Positions 24,170-32,746 are shown, numbered from the stretch's first letter. The stretch: 40,491 bases of DNA from Pseudoxanthobacter soli DSM 19599 (GCA_945898215.1 CAMDHY010000029.1:1-40491), one strand, 5' to 3'. Translations and numbers: made by a program. The notes: generated by a model from the sequence alone, not told the origin.

Positions 24170-24853
24170 TCAGGCCAGAAGGCCGCGCAGGACGTCGAAG
24201 GCACCGTCGATATCGTCGGTGAGCGCGCGGGCGGCGGTCTCCGGATCGTGGTCGGTGAGGCCGCGCAGGAGCGTGCGGTGGCGCACGTTCGACGAGACGT
24301 AGTTGCCGGACGAGCGCAAGAGGTTGAAGTAGGGGCTGATCTGCAGCCACAGCGTCTCGATGACGCCGACCAGCACCGGCGAGCCGGAGGCCCGGTAGAT
24401 GGTGAAGTGGTAGGCGCGGTTGCCGCGCAGGAAGCCCTTCACGTCGCCGGCGGCGATCGCCACGTCCATCGCCACGAAGATGCGCCGGACCTCCTCCAGC
24501 GTGGCATCGTCGATGCGCTCGGCCGCCCAGCGGACGGCGGTGCCCTCCAGCTCGACGCGGACGTTGCGCAGGTCCATCAGGCGGTCGCGGTCGAGGCGCG
24601 GCACCCCCATGGCGCGGCCGGTGACGAAGGTGAGCGCGCTCGCCGCCGTCAGCCGCTTCAGGGCTTCGCGTACCGGCATCGTCGAAACGCCGAAGGCGTC
24701 GGCGAGGCTCTGGATGGTGACGACCTGACCCGGCGCGATCTCGCCGTCGAGGATGAGGTCGGAGACCTGGCGGTAGACGCGCTCCTGCAGGGTGTCGCGG
24801 ACGAGCGGCGTCACGCTGAAATCCCCCCGAACGTCGGTCGTCGCCTCGGCCAT
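24170..24853 (-). CDS. GntR family transcriptional regulator, FCD (FadR-like) subgroup
   Basis: A 227-residue regulator. The winged helix-turn-helix covers about residues 22-85, with recognition segment LADAFGVSTMPVREALKRL. The C-terminal all-helical ligand domain has the FCD pattern (AYHFTIYRASGSPVL, then RHRTLLRGLTDHDPE), though the usual last metal-binding histidine appears replaced by aspartate (DDIDGAF). ATG 24853 has AGAGGG six bases upstream and gives the usual family length. It is divergent from the ABC transporter operon, and a palindrome in the gap overlaps the predicted -10 box of that operon. It probably represses transport and catabolism until a sugar acid or pathway intermediate binds, which is inference. 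Confidence 0.92.
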   Translation of the reverse strand: MAEATTDVRGDFSVTPLVRDTLQERVYRQVSDLILDGEIAPGQVVTIQSLADAFGVSTMPVREALKRLTAASALTFVTGRAMGVPRLDRDRLMDLRNVRVELEGTAVRWAAERIDDATLEEVRRIFVAMDVAIAAGDVKGFLRGNRAYHFTIYRASGSPVLVGVIETLWLQISPYFNLLRSSGNYVSSNVRHRTLLRGLTDHDPETAARALTDDIDGAFDVLRGLLA

Positions 24854-24950
24854 GGATGCCCTCTGGTCCGTCGGACCATCCCCTCCGGCCGACCCGCGGT
24901 GCTTAGCCGGGCGGCCTGTTCCCGGCAACCATAACGCCGCCCGCGACCCC

Positions 24951-24980
24951 TTGCAGCATCTTTGATCTGTGATCTATGAT
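24951..24980 (+). promoter_or_regulatory. predicted promoter of the ABC transporter/catabolic operon
   Basis: TTGCAG (24951-24956) and TATGAT (24975-24980) are 18 bp apart. TATGAT matches the -10 consensus at five of six positions and TTGCAG matches -35 at four. They lie in the only AT-rich patch of the gap between the GntR gene and the binding-protein gene. Transcription would start near 24988 and leave a leader of about 80 nt before ATG 25071, which has the strong binding site GGGAGGAAAGAG. Confidence 0.55.
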
Positions 24981-24982
24981 CA
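24963..24982. promoter_or_regulatory. candidate GntR operator palindrome
   Basis: TGATC-TAT-GATCA (24970-24982) is a perfect inverted repeat with a 3-bp centre. A further TGATC at 24963-24967 is a direct repeat of the left arm, 7 bp upstream. FCD-type GntR regulators usually bind short palindromes with a 2-4 bp centre, so both form and position fit. The site covers the predicted -10 box, so binding would block transcription. Confidence 0.6.
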
Positions 24983-25070
24983 CGAATAAGCGGTCCACGC
25001 CGGAGAGCGGGACCCGACAATAAACGAGACCTGGAGCGGCGCGGGCCGCCCAGCACATGGGAGGAAAGAG

Positions 25071-26198
25071 ATGAGTTTCCGATCGATCCGCGGCACTGCC
25101 GCGGCCGCGCTGGCGCTCGCCGCCGGGCTCGGCATGGCCGCCTCGGCGCAGGCTGCCGAAAAGTACAAGATCTTTCTCAGCATGAGCTACATCGGCAACG
25201 ACTGGCAGGCCGAGGCCGCGAACATGGTCAAGGCGATGGCAGCCCACAAGAGCATGGTCGACAAGGTCGACCTGCAGGTGCAGGTGGCCGGTCCGAACGC
25301 CCAGCGCCAGATCCAGCAGATCAACGCGATGGTGCAGTCGGGCGCCCAGGCGATCGTCATCTTCCCGATCTCGCCGACGGCTCTGAACCAGGTCGTCAAG
25401 AACGCCTGCGACAAGGGCGTCAAGATCTTCGCCTATGACGGCGAAATCACCGAGCCGTGCGCCCACAACATCTCGATCGACCAGGAAGAGGCCGGCCGCG
25501 TCACCGCCGAATGGCTGGTCGACAAGCTCGGCGGCAAGGGCAACATCATCGCCATCACCGGCGTGCCCGGCACCTCGGTCGACACCCTGCGTACCAAGGC
25601 CGCCAAGGAGGTGTTCGCCAAGCACCCCGACATCAAGATCGTCGCCGAGGCGGTCGGCATGTGGAGCTAGGCGGTCGCGCGCACCGAGCTGTCGAAGATC
25701 CTCGCCACCAACAACTGGGACAGCATCGACGGGCTGTGGATGCAGGTCGGCTGCTATACGGCGAACGCCATGCAGCTCGAGGCCGGCAAGACGATCGAGC
25801 AGCTCCTGCCGTGCGCCGGCGAAGGATCGAACGGCGGCCGCATCCAGACGCTGCCGGTCGGCACCGAGGTGGAAGGCGCCGCGATGCCGTATGCGCCGAT
25901 GGGTGCGCCGCGCATCTCCTACGCCTCGCCGCCCTATTCCGGCGCGCTGGCGCTGAAGCTCGCCGTCCAGGCGCTCGACGGCAAGGAGGTGCCGAAGAAG
26001 GTGGTGCTGCCGCTGCCGATCGTCACCAACGACACGATCAAGCTCTGCAAGGAAGGCACCTGGCAGGAGATGAAGGACGGCTGCAACACCTTCCTGCCCT
26101 CGATCGTCCCGAACCCCGGCTGGTTCGCCTCGATCTTCTCCGAGCAGACCCCGGAAGTCGGCCTCGCCGCCGCCCTCGTCGGCCAGCCCGAGAACTGA
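25071..26198 (+). pseudogene. CUT2 sugar ABC transporter substrate-binding protein interrupted by an in-frame amber codon
   Basis: A periplasmic binding protein of the ribose/xylose type, 375 codons in one continuous frame. There is a signal peptide of about 28 residues ending SAQA before AEKYKIF. The peripla_BP_4-type fold follows: QIQQINAMVQSGAQAIVIFP near 84-103, ISIDQEEAGRVTAEWLVDKL, and IIAITGVPGTSVDTLRTKAA. At 25668-25670 the frame meets TAG, after GMWS. Coding then resumes in the same frame without indel (AVARTELSKILATNNWDSID) and runs to the stop at 26198. The missing residue was probably Gln (CAG) or Glu (GAG), one base away. Otherwise the gene looks intact, with a very good binding site and ordinary codon use, so the change is recent, a sequencing error, or the codon is read through. 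Without readthrough only the first 199 residues would be made. Confidence 0.85.
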
Positions 26199-26213
26199 TC
26201 TTTCCCGACTGAG

Positions 26214-26254
26214 AACCGCGGCGGCGCCGGCGCTCCCGGCCCGCCGCGACGGTT
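26214..26254 (+). other. stem-loop between binding-protein and ATPase genes
   Basis: AACC (26214-26217) pairs with GGTT (26251-26254), and GCGGCGG (26218-26224) pairs with CCGCCGC (26241-26247), leaving a 3-nt bulge (26248-26250) and a GC-rich loop that can fold further. No T-run follows. Hairpins at this place in binding-protein operons often stabilise the upstream message so that more binding protein is made than transporter. That role is inferred here. Confidence 0.45.
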
Positions 26255-26291
26255 CCCCGCCCCGGCGCCCCCGCCGGTCGATGGGTCATGC

Positions 26292-27854
26292 GTGGAGGCC
26301 GACGCCTTGTCCGAGGGATCGAGCAGCAGCCGCGCCGCAGTGTCCGTCCGCAACGTCCGCAAGGCGTTCGGGGCGACGGTGGCGGTCGACGACGTCTCGT
26401 TCGACATCGCCCCCGGCACCGCCCACGCGCTGCTGGGCGAGAACGGTGCTGGCAAGTCGACGATCGTCAAGTTGCTCTCCGGCCTGATCGAACCCGACCG
26501 CGGCAGCTTCGAGGTGTTCGGCGAGACGGTGCGGCTGCGCTCGCCGCGCGCCTCGCACGGCCGCGGCATCCAGACGGCGTTCCAGGAGATGACGCTCGTC
26601 CCGGATCTCACCGTCCTCGACAACATGCTCCTGCCCTACGCCCCCGTCGGGCTGACCGGCATGATCCGCCGCCGGACCGCCGAGGCAGCGGTGCGCGCCC
26701 ACGTCGACAGCCTCGGCTTCGACGTCGATCTCGGGGCGGAGGTGCGCGACCTCGACCTCGCGGTCCGCCAGAAGATCGAGATCGCCCGCGCCGTCTACCG
26801 CAGGCCGAGGATCCTGCTCCTCGACGAGCCGACCTCGACGCTCGCCGGCCGCGACGTCGACTGGCTCGGCGAGATCATCGCGCGGCTGAAGGCCGAGGGC
26901 GTCACCATCGTCTTCATCTCGCACCGCATGCGCGAGGTGCGCGCCTTCTGCGGCGGGCTGACGGTGCTGAGGAACGGCCGCGCCATCGCCACAGCCGCCA
27001 CCGCCTCGCTCGCCGACGAGGCGGTGATCGAGATGATCATCGGCCGCTCGATCGCCAAGACCTTCCCGCCGCGGCCTGTGGCGCCGGCCGTGCCGCCGCC
27101 GGAGGTGCTCGCGACGCACGACCTCACGGCCGGCGCCAAGCTCGACGGGGTGTCGCTGTCGCTGAAGCGCGGCGAGATCCTCGGTGTCGCCGGGCTGCAG
27201 GGGATGGGGCAGCTCGATCTGTTCCTGGCCTGCGTCGGCCTGCGCATCGTGCGGCGCGGCGAGATCCGCGTCGACGGGCGGCCGGTGTCGATCACCTCGC
27301 CGGCGGAGGCGCTGCGCCCCAACATCGGCATCGGGCTGCTGCCCGAGGACCGCAAGACCGAGGCGCTGTTCCTCAACCTCTCCGGCAAGCACAACGCCTC
27401 GCTGCCGGTGATCGACCGCTTCTCGCGCGGCGGCCTGATCGGACGCCAGGCTGAGACCAGCGCGGTCGAGACCTCGTTCGCGCAGGTCGAGGTCGACCGG
27501 CGGGCGCTGTGGATGCCGGTGCGCAGCTTCTCCGGCGGCAACCAGCAGAAGATCGCCATCGCCAAGTGGCTGCTCGCCCAGAGCCGCATCCTGCTGCTGT
27601 TCGACCCGACGCGCGGCATCGACGTCGGCACCAAGCACGAGCTCTACGTCCTGATGCGCGCCTTCACCGAGGCCGGCGGCTCGATCCTGTTCCACTCAAC
27701 GGAAGTTCCGGAACTCGTGCATCTCTGCGACCGCGTCATCGTGCTCTACGGCGGCAAGGTGGCCGCCGAGATCGAGGCGAAGGACCTGACCGAGGGCGAC
27801 ATCATGCGGCCGGCGCTCGGCGGTGGCGCGGCGGCGGCGGAGCTCGCGGCATGA
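26292..27854 (+). CDS. CUT2 sugar ABC transporter ATP-binding protein (RbsA-type, two ABC domains)
   Basis: A 520-residue double ATPase that powers sugar import. Domain 1: Walker A GENGAGKST near residue 49, signature region LAVRQKIEIARA near 156 (a variant of the family's L-S-V/G-x-x-Q), Walker B ILLLDEPTST near 174, H-loop FISHRMREV. Domain 2 has no Walker A lysine (GVAGLQGMGQLD near 297), as usual for this family, a full signature SFSGGNQQKIAIAKW near 412, and a Walker B altered to LLFDPTRGIDVG, with Phe-Asp in place of the usual Asp-Glu. Similar variants occur in some CUT2 ATPases, so this need not mean loss of function. Start is GTG 26292; the binding site is weak. The stop overlaps the permease start by 4 nt. 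Confidence 0.92.
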   Translation: MEADALSEGSSSSRAAVSVRNVRKAFGATVAVDDVSFDIAPGTAHALLGENGAGKSTIVKLLSGLIEPDRGSFEVFGETVRLRSPRASHGRGIQTAFQEMTLVPDLTVLDNMLLPYAPVGLTGMIRRRTAEAAVRAHVDSLGFDVDLGAEVRDLDLAVRQKIEIARAVYRRPRILLLDEPTSTLAGRDVDWLGEIIARLKAEGVTIVFISHRMREVRAFCGGLTVLRNGRAIATAATASLADEAVIEMIIGRSIAKTFPPRPVAPAVPPPEVLATHDLTAGAKLDGVSLSLKRGEILGVAGLQGMGQLDLFLACVGLRIVRRGEIRVDGRPVSITSPAEALRPNIGIGLLPEDRKTEALFLNLSGKHNASLPVIDRFSRGGLIGRQAETSAVETSFAQVEVDRRALWMPVRSFSGGNQQKIAIAKWLLAQSRILLLFDPTRGIDVGTKHELYVLMRAFTEAGGSILFHSTEVPELVHLCDRVIVLYGGKVAAEIEAKDLTEGDIMRPALGGGAAAAELAA

Positions 27855-29932
27855 GCGCGGCGACGTCCTCGACGCCTTCGACGCGGCCGTCCAAGCGTCT
27901 CGGGGCGCGGCTCGAGCGGAGCCGCGGCTTGCTCACGGCGATCATCGTCTTCGCCGTGCTGCTGTTCGCGGTCGACGCCATCAGCCCGGGGCCGCTCAGC
28001 TATTTCGACATCGCCTTTCTGTCGTCGGGCGGCGCCACGCTGGCGCTCGCCGCGGCGGGCCAGACGCTGGTGATCCTATCCGGCGGCTTCGACCTGTCGG
28101 CGGGCGCGGTGATTTCCTTCGTCAACGTCGTGCTCGCGGCCAACATGGACATGGCCGACATGGAGGCGTCGGTGGCGCTTTGGACGGCGGCCGGCATCGC
28201 CATCGGCATGGCGACCGGCGCCTTCAACGGCTTCTTCATCGCCTTCCTGCGCCTGCAGCCGATCGTCGTGACGCTGTCGACGATGTTCATCCTGCAGGGC
28301 GTGACGCTGCTCGTCATGGACAAGCCCGGCGGTTTCGTCTCGCCGAGCCTCGGCGGCTTCTATCTCGGCGACGCCATCCCGAACTTCCTGCCGATGCCGC
28401 TCGTCGTGCTCGGCGTCGTCATCCTGTTCTGGCTGTGGCTGAAGTCGACGCGCTACGGCACCGCGCTCTATGCGGTCGGATCGGACCCGGAGGCGGCGCG
28501 CTCGGCCGGCGTGAGCGTCGACCTCGTGAAGTTCGCCACCTACACGCTGGCGGGCGGCTTCTACGGCCTCGCCGGCGTGTTCATCAGCGCCCAGACGGGC
28601 TCGGGCGACCCGCTCATCGGCAACTCGCTGCTGCTCTCGATGTTCGCCGCCGTCGTCGTCGGCGGCACGCGGCTCGGCGGCGGGCGCGGCGGTGCCGTCG
28701 GCACGATCTTCGGCGCCTACATCCTGATGATCGTCGTCAACATCCTGCTCGTGCTGAACGTCTCGGCCTACTACTCGACGGTGGCCGAGAGCATCATCCT
28801 GCTGCTCGCGGTGCTGGCCGGATCGCTCAGCGGCCATTCGGTGCTCGCCCGCCAGATCCGCGGCGCCGCCACGCACCTGAAGGCCTGGCGCGCCGGCACC
28901 CTGCCCCGGCAGATCGGCGGGCCGGACGTCCGCCTCGACACCACCGGGGCCACGCGCGCCGCCAAACAGGCGAACCCGACGGCGCCGTTCTGGGTGCGCC
29001 ACGGCGAGGGGCTGAAGATCGCGCTCCCCGCCTACCTGTTCCTCGTCGCCGTCATCATCGTCACGCAGTTCACCCTCGGCAACACGGTGCTGAACTGGGG
29101 CTACTGGAACTCGATCATCGTGCTGTCGAGCTTCCTCGCCGTGCTGGCGCTCGGCCAGGGCACGGTGATCCTCACCGGTGGCCTCGACCTGTCGGTGCCG
29201 TGGACGATCGGGCTCTCCGGCATCCTGCTCGCCGGCTTCGTGCAGGGCGCCGACGCGCCGCTCGTCTGGGCGCTGCCGGCCGTGCTGCTCATCGCCTGTC
29301 TGATCGGGCTCCTGAACGGCGTCGGCATCGTCGTGCTCGGGCTGTCGCCGATCGTCATGACGCTCGCCACCAACGGCCTGATCCAGGGCTTTGCGCTCGT
29401 CTATTCGGGCGGCACGCCGTCGGGCTTCTCCTCGCCGCTCCTGCGCTGGTTCATGACGGCGCGGCTCGGCGGCGTCGTCACGCCGGTGGTGATCTTCGTC
29501 GTCCTTTTCGCCATCGCCGCGGTGGTGCTACTCGCCCGCACGCCCTTCGGACGCCGCGTCTACGCGATCGGCAACAGCGCGCGCGCCGCCGAGCTCTCCG
29601 GCATTGCCGTCGGGCGGACGCTGATCTGGGTCTACATTCTGTCGGCCTTCTGCGCCGGCCTCGTCGGGGTGATGCTGACCGGCTTCTCCGGCCAGGCGAG
29701 CCTCGGCATGGGCGACGACTACCTGCTGCCGTCGATCGCGGTGGTCGTGGTCGGCGGCGCGCTGATCACCGGCGGGCGCGGCCACTACGTCGGAATGCTC
29801 GGCGGCGTGCTCCTCTTGACCGCCCTGCAGACGCTGCTCGCCGGCTCGAACCTGCCCTACGCCACCCGCGCCATCCTCTACGGCGTCGTCGTGCTCGGCG
29901 CCGTCATCGCGCTGCGCGAACGCCGCGCCTGA
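27851..29932 (+). CDS. fused CUT2 sugar ABC transporter permease (two RbsC-type domains in one chain)
   Basis: A 693-residue inner-membrane protein, twice the usual 320-350 residues. The first permease unit spans about 25-330, with GQTLVILSGGFDLSAGAVIS near 75, GFFIAFLRLQPIVVTLSTMF and the coupling-loop region YGTALYAVGSDPEAARSAGV near 201. A hydrophilic linker of about 50 residues (332-385, LKAWRAGTLPRQIGGPDVRL) follows. The second unit spans about 386-690, with GQGTVILTGGLDLSVPWTIG near 434, GLSPIVMTLATNGLIQGFAL and FGRRVYAIGNSARAAELSGI near 563. The two units are clearly homologous but far apart in sequence, so this is an old fusion, not a recent duplication. It would work as an intramolecular heterodimer with the ATPase upstream. 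Confidence 0.93.
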   Translation: MSAATSSTPSTRPSKRLGARLERSRGLLTAIIVFAVLLFAVDAISPGPLSYFDIAFLSSGGATLALAAAGQTLVILSGGFDLSAGAVISFVNVVLAANMDMADMEASVALWTAAGIAIGMATGAFNGFFIAFLRLQPIVVTLSTMFILQGVTLLVMDKPGGFVSPSLGGFYLGDAIPNFLPMPLVVLGVVILFWLWLKSTRYGTALYAVGSDPEAARSAGVSVDLVKFATYTLAGGFYGLAGVFISAQTGSGDPLIGNSLLLSMFAAVVVGGTRLGGGRGGAVGTIFGAYILMIVVNILLVLNVSAYYSTVAESIILLLAVLAGSLSGHSVLARQIRGAATHLKAWRAGTLPRQIGGPDVRLDTTGATRAAKQANPTAPFWVRHGEGLKIALPAYLFLVAVIIVTQFTLGNTVLNWGYWNSIIVLSSFLAVLALGQGTVILTGGLDLSVPWTIGLSGILLAGFVQGADAPLVWALPAVLLIACLIGLLNGVGIVVLGLSPIVMTLATNGLIQGFALVYSGGTPSGFSSPLLRWFMTARLGGVVTPVVIFVVLFAIAAVVLLARTPFGRRVYAIGNSARAAELSGIAVGRTLIWVYILSAFCAGLVGVMLTGFSGQASLGMGDDYLLPSIAVVVVGGALITGGRGHYVGMLGGVLLLTALQTLLAGSNLPYATRAILYGVVVLGAVIALRERRA

Positions 29933-29962
29933 TTCTCACCGCCTCTCCGGAAAGTGCCCGCG

Positions 29963-30772
29963 ATGTCCCCCACCTCCCCCGCCGCAGCCGCCGAAGACCT
30001 CACCGCCGGGCTAGCCGGCCAGCGCGTGCTCGTCACCGCCGGCGCAGCCGGAATCGGCCTCGCCATCACCGACCGGCTTATCCGCCACGGCGCCCGCATC
30101 ATCGTCTGCGACGTCGACGAGGCGGCGCTGTTTTCCTTCCGCAAGATGCACCCGCAGTCTCCAGCGGAGGTGGCCGACGTGTCGTCGGAGGCCGACGTCG
30201 ATCGGCTGTTCGCCGCCGTCTCCAGCGCCTACGGCGGGCTCGACGCGCTGATCAACAACGCCGGTATCGCCGGGCCGACCGGCGGCGTCGACGAGATCGA
30301 GCCCGCCGCCTGGCGGCGCTGTCTCGACATCGGCCTGACCGGCCAGTTCCTGTGCGCGCGCCGCGCCGTGCCGATGCTGAAGGCCGCCGGCGGCGGCTCG
30401 ATCGTCAACATGTCGTCGGCAGCCGGCCGGCACGGCTATGCCTTCCGCACCCCCTATTCGGCGGCGAAGTTCGGCGTCATCGGCTTCACCCAGAGCCTCG
30501 CCAAGGAGCTCGGGCCCTCGAACATCCGCGTCAACGCAATCCTGCCCGGCATCGTCGAGGGGCCGCGCATGACCAACGTCATCCGCGACCGCGCCGCCCA
30601 GCTCGACCTCTCCTACGAGGCAATGGAGGAGCGCTACCTCGAGAAGGTGTCGCTCCGGCGGATGGTCAGCCCGCACGACGTCGCGGCGATGGTGGCGTTC
30701 CTGCTTTCCGACCTCGGCCGCAACGTCTCCGGGCAGTCGCTCGGCGTTGACGGCAACGTCGAGACACTGTGA
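29963..30772 (+). CDS. SDR family NAD(P)-dependent oxidoreductase
   Basis: A 269-residue classical short-chain dehydrogenase. The cofactor loop is TAGAAGIGLA (about residues 29-38), then INNAGIAGP near 93, and the catalytic triad Ser152, Tyr165 and Lys169 in NMSSAAGRHG and PYSAAKFG. The acid after strand 2 (CDVDEAAL) favours NAD(H) over NADP(H). ATG 29963 is preferred; a GTG nine bases upstream is possible. The stop overlaps the next gene's ATG (TGATG). In this operon it probably oxidises the imported sugar or a later hydroxy intermediate; sugar to lactone is one option that would feed the SMP-30 proteins (inference). Confidence 0.9.
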   Translation: MSPTSPAAAAEDLTAGLAGQRVLVTAGAAGIGLAITDRLIRHGARIIVCDVDEAALFSFRKMHPQSPAEVADVSSEADVDRLFAAVSSAYGGLDALINNAGIAGPTGGVDEIEPAAWRRCLDIGLTGQFLCARRAVPMLKAAGGGSIVNMSSAAGRHGYAFRTPYSAAKFGVIGFTQSLAKELGPSNIRVNAILPGIVEGPRMTNVIRDRAAQLDLSYEAMEERYLEKVSLRRMVSPHDVAAMVAFLLSDLGRNVSGQSLGVDGNVETL

Positions 30773-31719
30773 TGGCCAACGTCGCGATCATCGGAACGGG
30801 GTTCATCGGGCGCGCCTGGGCGATCTCGTTCGCCCGCGCCGGCCATGCCGTCCGCCTGTGGGACGAGGCCGCGGCCGCGCCGGCGGCGGCGATCGCCTAC
30901 ATCGCCGAGGTGCTGCCGACGCTCGCCGAGAACGACCTCCTGAACGGGGCTGCGCCGGAGATCGTGCTCGCCCGCATCACGGCGGCGGCGACACTCGAGG
31001 CGGCGCTTGAGGGGGTGTCCTACGTCCAGGAGAACGCGCCGGAACGGCTCGACGTGAAGATCCCGCTGTTCGCCCGCCTCGATGCGCTGGCGCCGGCGGA
31101 CGCGGTGCTGGCGAGTTCGACCTCGGCGATCCTGCCTTCGGCCTTCACGGAGGCCCTGCCCGGCCGGCACCGCTGCCTCGTCGTCCACCCGATCAACCCG
31201 CCCTACCTGATCCCGGCCGCCGAAGTGGTGCCGGCGCCGTGGACGTCACCCGAGACGGTCGAGCGGGCGCGCGCGTTCCTCGTCGCGGCCGGCCAGGCAC
31301 CGATCGTGATGAAGCGCGAGCTCGACGGCTTCGTGATGAACCGCATGCAGGGCGCGCTGCTCGAGGAGGCCTTCCGCCTCGTCGCCGACGGCTATGCGAC
31401 GGTCGAGGACGTGGACGTCGGCATCCGCGAGGGGCTGGCGCTGCGCTGGTCGTTCATGGGGCCGTTCGAGACGATCGACCTCAACGCGCCCGGCGGCGTG
31501 CGCGACTATGTCGAGCGCTACCAGGGCATCTACGAGAAGCTGCACCCGGCCTTCACCCGGCGCGTCGACTGGGCCGGGCCGGTGCTCGAAGGCATCGAAC
31601 GCGACCGCCGCGCCGCCGTGCCGGCCGACGGGCTGGTGGACCGCCAGAAGTGGCGCGACCGCCGGCTGATGGCGCTTTCCGCCCACAAGCGCCGCGCCGC
31701 CCGCGACATCGGAGAGTGA
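30772..31719 (+). CDS. 3-hydroxyacyl-CoA dehydrogenase superfamily enzyme of the L-gulonate/L-carnitine 3-dehydrogenase type
   Basis: A 315-residue NAD-dependent dehydrogenase of the lambda-crystallin group, which oxidises the 3-hydroxyl of free acids such as L-gulonate or L-carnitine. The Rossmann loop GTGFIGRAWAISFARAG is at residues 8-24. Then QENAPERLDVK near 86, SSTSAILPS near 116, and the catalytic region HPINPPYLIPAAEVVP with His139. The C-terminal helical domain has GFVMNRMQGALLEEAFRLV and WSFMGPFETIDLNAPGG, also typical of this group. It directly precedes a BKACE gene; the same pairing of a carnitine dehydrogenase and a BKACE is used in L-carnitine breakdown. Here, with sugar transport and lactonase genes, a 3-hydroxy sugar acid is the more likely substrate (inference). 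Confidence 0.87.
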   Translation: MANVAIIGTGFIGRAWAISFARAGHAVRLWDEAAAAPAAAIAYIAEVLPTLAENDLLNGAAPEIVLARITAAATLEAALEGVSYVQENAPERLDVKIPLFARLDALAPADAVLASSTSAILPSAFTEALPGRHRCLVVHPINPPYLIPAAEVVPAPWTSPETVERARAFLVAAGQAPIVMKRELDGFVMNRMQGALLEEAFRLVADGYATVEDVDVGIREGLALRWSFMGPFETIDLNAPGGVRDYVERYQGIYEKLHPAFTRRVDWAGPVLEGIERDRRAAVPADGLVDRQKWRDRRLMALSAHKRRAARDIGE

Positions 31720-31752
31720 CGCCGCTCACAAGCGCGCGTGGAAGGAACGACC

Positions 31753-32730
31753 ATGACCGACAGCAAGACCGGACCCGGCAGGACGACGGAGACCAAGGTG
31801 GGCGGCGGCGACGCCGTCGTCATCACCTGCGCGATCACCGGGGCGATCCACACGCCGACGATGTCGCCCTACCTGCCGATCACCGCCGACGAGATCGCCC
31901 GCGAGGCGATCGCCGCGGCGGAGGCCGGCGCGGCGATCCTGCACCTGCACGCCCGCGACGAGGTGACCGGCAAGCCGGACCAGACGCCGGAGGCGTTCGC
32001 CCGCTTCCTGCCGCGCATCAAGCAGCAGACCAATGCCGCCATCAACATCACCACCGGCGGCAGCCCCTACATGCGCGTCGAGGAGCGCGTGCTGCCGGCG
32101 GCGACCTTCAAGCCGGAGGTCGCCTCGCTCAACATGGGCTCGATCAACTTCGGCCTCTACCACCTCGTGCCGAAATACAAGGACTTCAAGTTCGACTGGG
32201 AGAAGCCGCATCTCGAAGCCACGAAGGATCTCGTCTTCCGCAATTCGTTCAAGGACATCGAGTACATTCTCGAGACCTGCTACGGCAACGGGACGCGCTT
32301 CGAGTTCGAGTGCTACGACATCGCCCACCTCTACAACCTCGCGCACTTCGCCGACCGCGGCCTCGTGAAGGTGCCGTTCTTCGTGCAGTCGGTGTTCGGG
32401 CTGCTCGGCGGCATCGGCCCGCACCCGGAGGACGTCGCCCACATGAAGCGCACGGCCGACCGGCTGTTCGGCGACAGCTACCGCTGGTCGGTCCTCGGCG
32501 CCGGCTCGGCACAGTTGCGCATCGCGGCGCAGGCCGCGGCGCTCGGCGGCAACATCCGCGTGGGGCTCGAGGACAGCCTGTGGGCCGGCAAGGGCAAGCT
32601 CGCGACCTCCAACGCCGAGCAGGTGGCGCTCGCGCGGAAAATCATCGAGGGCCTCGGCAAGCGCGTCGCCACCCCCGACGAGGCGCGCGAGATCCTGTCC
32701 CTGAAGGGCGGCGACAACGTCGCGTTCTGA
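31753..32730 (+). CDS. BKACE family (beta-keto acid cleavage enzyme, DUF849)
   Basis: A 325-residue TIM-barrel enzyme. BKACE enzymes use acetyl-CoA to cleave a beta-keto acid, giving acetoacetate and a new CoA ester; the type member is 3-keto-5-aminohexanoate cleavage enzyme. The zinc ligands expected for the family are visible: His64 and His66 in ILHLHARDE, and Glu273 in RVGLEDSLW. Further family marks are TCAITGAIHTPTMSPYLPIT near the N-terminus, NITTGGSPYM near 97 and SVFGLLGGIGPHP near 215. ATG 31753 has GAAGGA upstream. The preceding dehydrogenase would make the 3-keto acid it needs, and the CoA-transferase at 21731-23112 could activate the acetoacetate it releases. The particular keto acid is unknown. 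Confidence 0.92.
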   Translation: MTDSKTGPGRTTETKVGGGDAVVITCAITGAIHTPTMSPYLPITADEIAREAIAAAEAGAAILHLHARDEVTGKPDQTPEAFARFLPRIKQQTNAAINITTGGSPYMRVEERVLPAATFKPEVASLNMGSINFGLYHLVPKYKDFKFDWEKPHLEATKDLVFRNSFKDIEYILETCYGNGTRFEFECYDIAHLYNLAHFADRGLVKVPFFVQSVFGLLGGIGPHPEDVAHMKRTADRLFGDSYRWSVLGAGSAQLRIAAQAAALGGNIRVGLEDSLWAGKGKLATSNAEQVALARKIIEGLGKRVATPDEAREILSLKGGDNVAF

Positions 32731-32746
32731 CCGGAGGAGAGCGGCC

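Noticed and set aside
25740-26198. Separate gene for the second half of the binding protein, from ATG 25740
   Set aside because: No ribosome binding site and the fragment is only the second lobe; it is the continuation of the interrupted gene.
27823-30750. A 975-codon plus-strand frame across permease and SDR genes
   Set aside because: Arg-, Ala- and Pro-rich throughout and out of frame with the well-defined permease and SDR genes.
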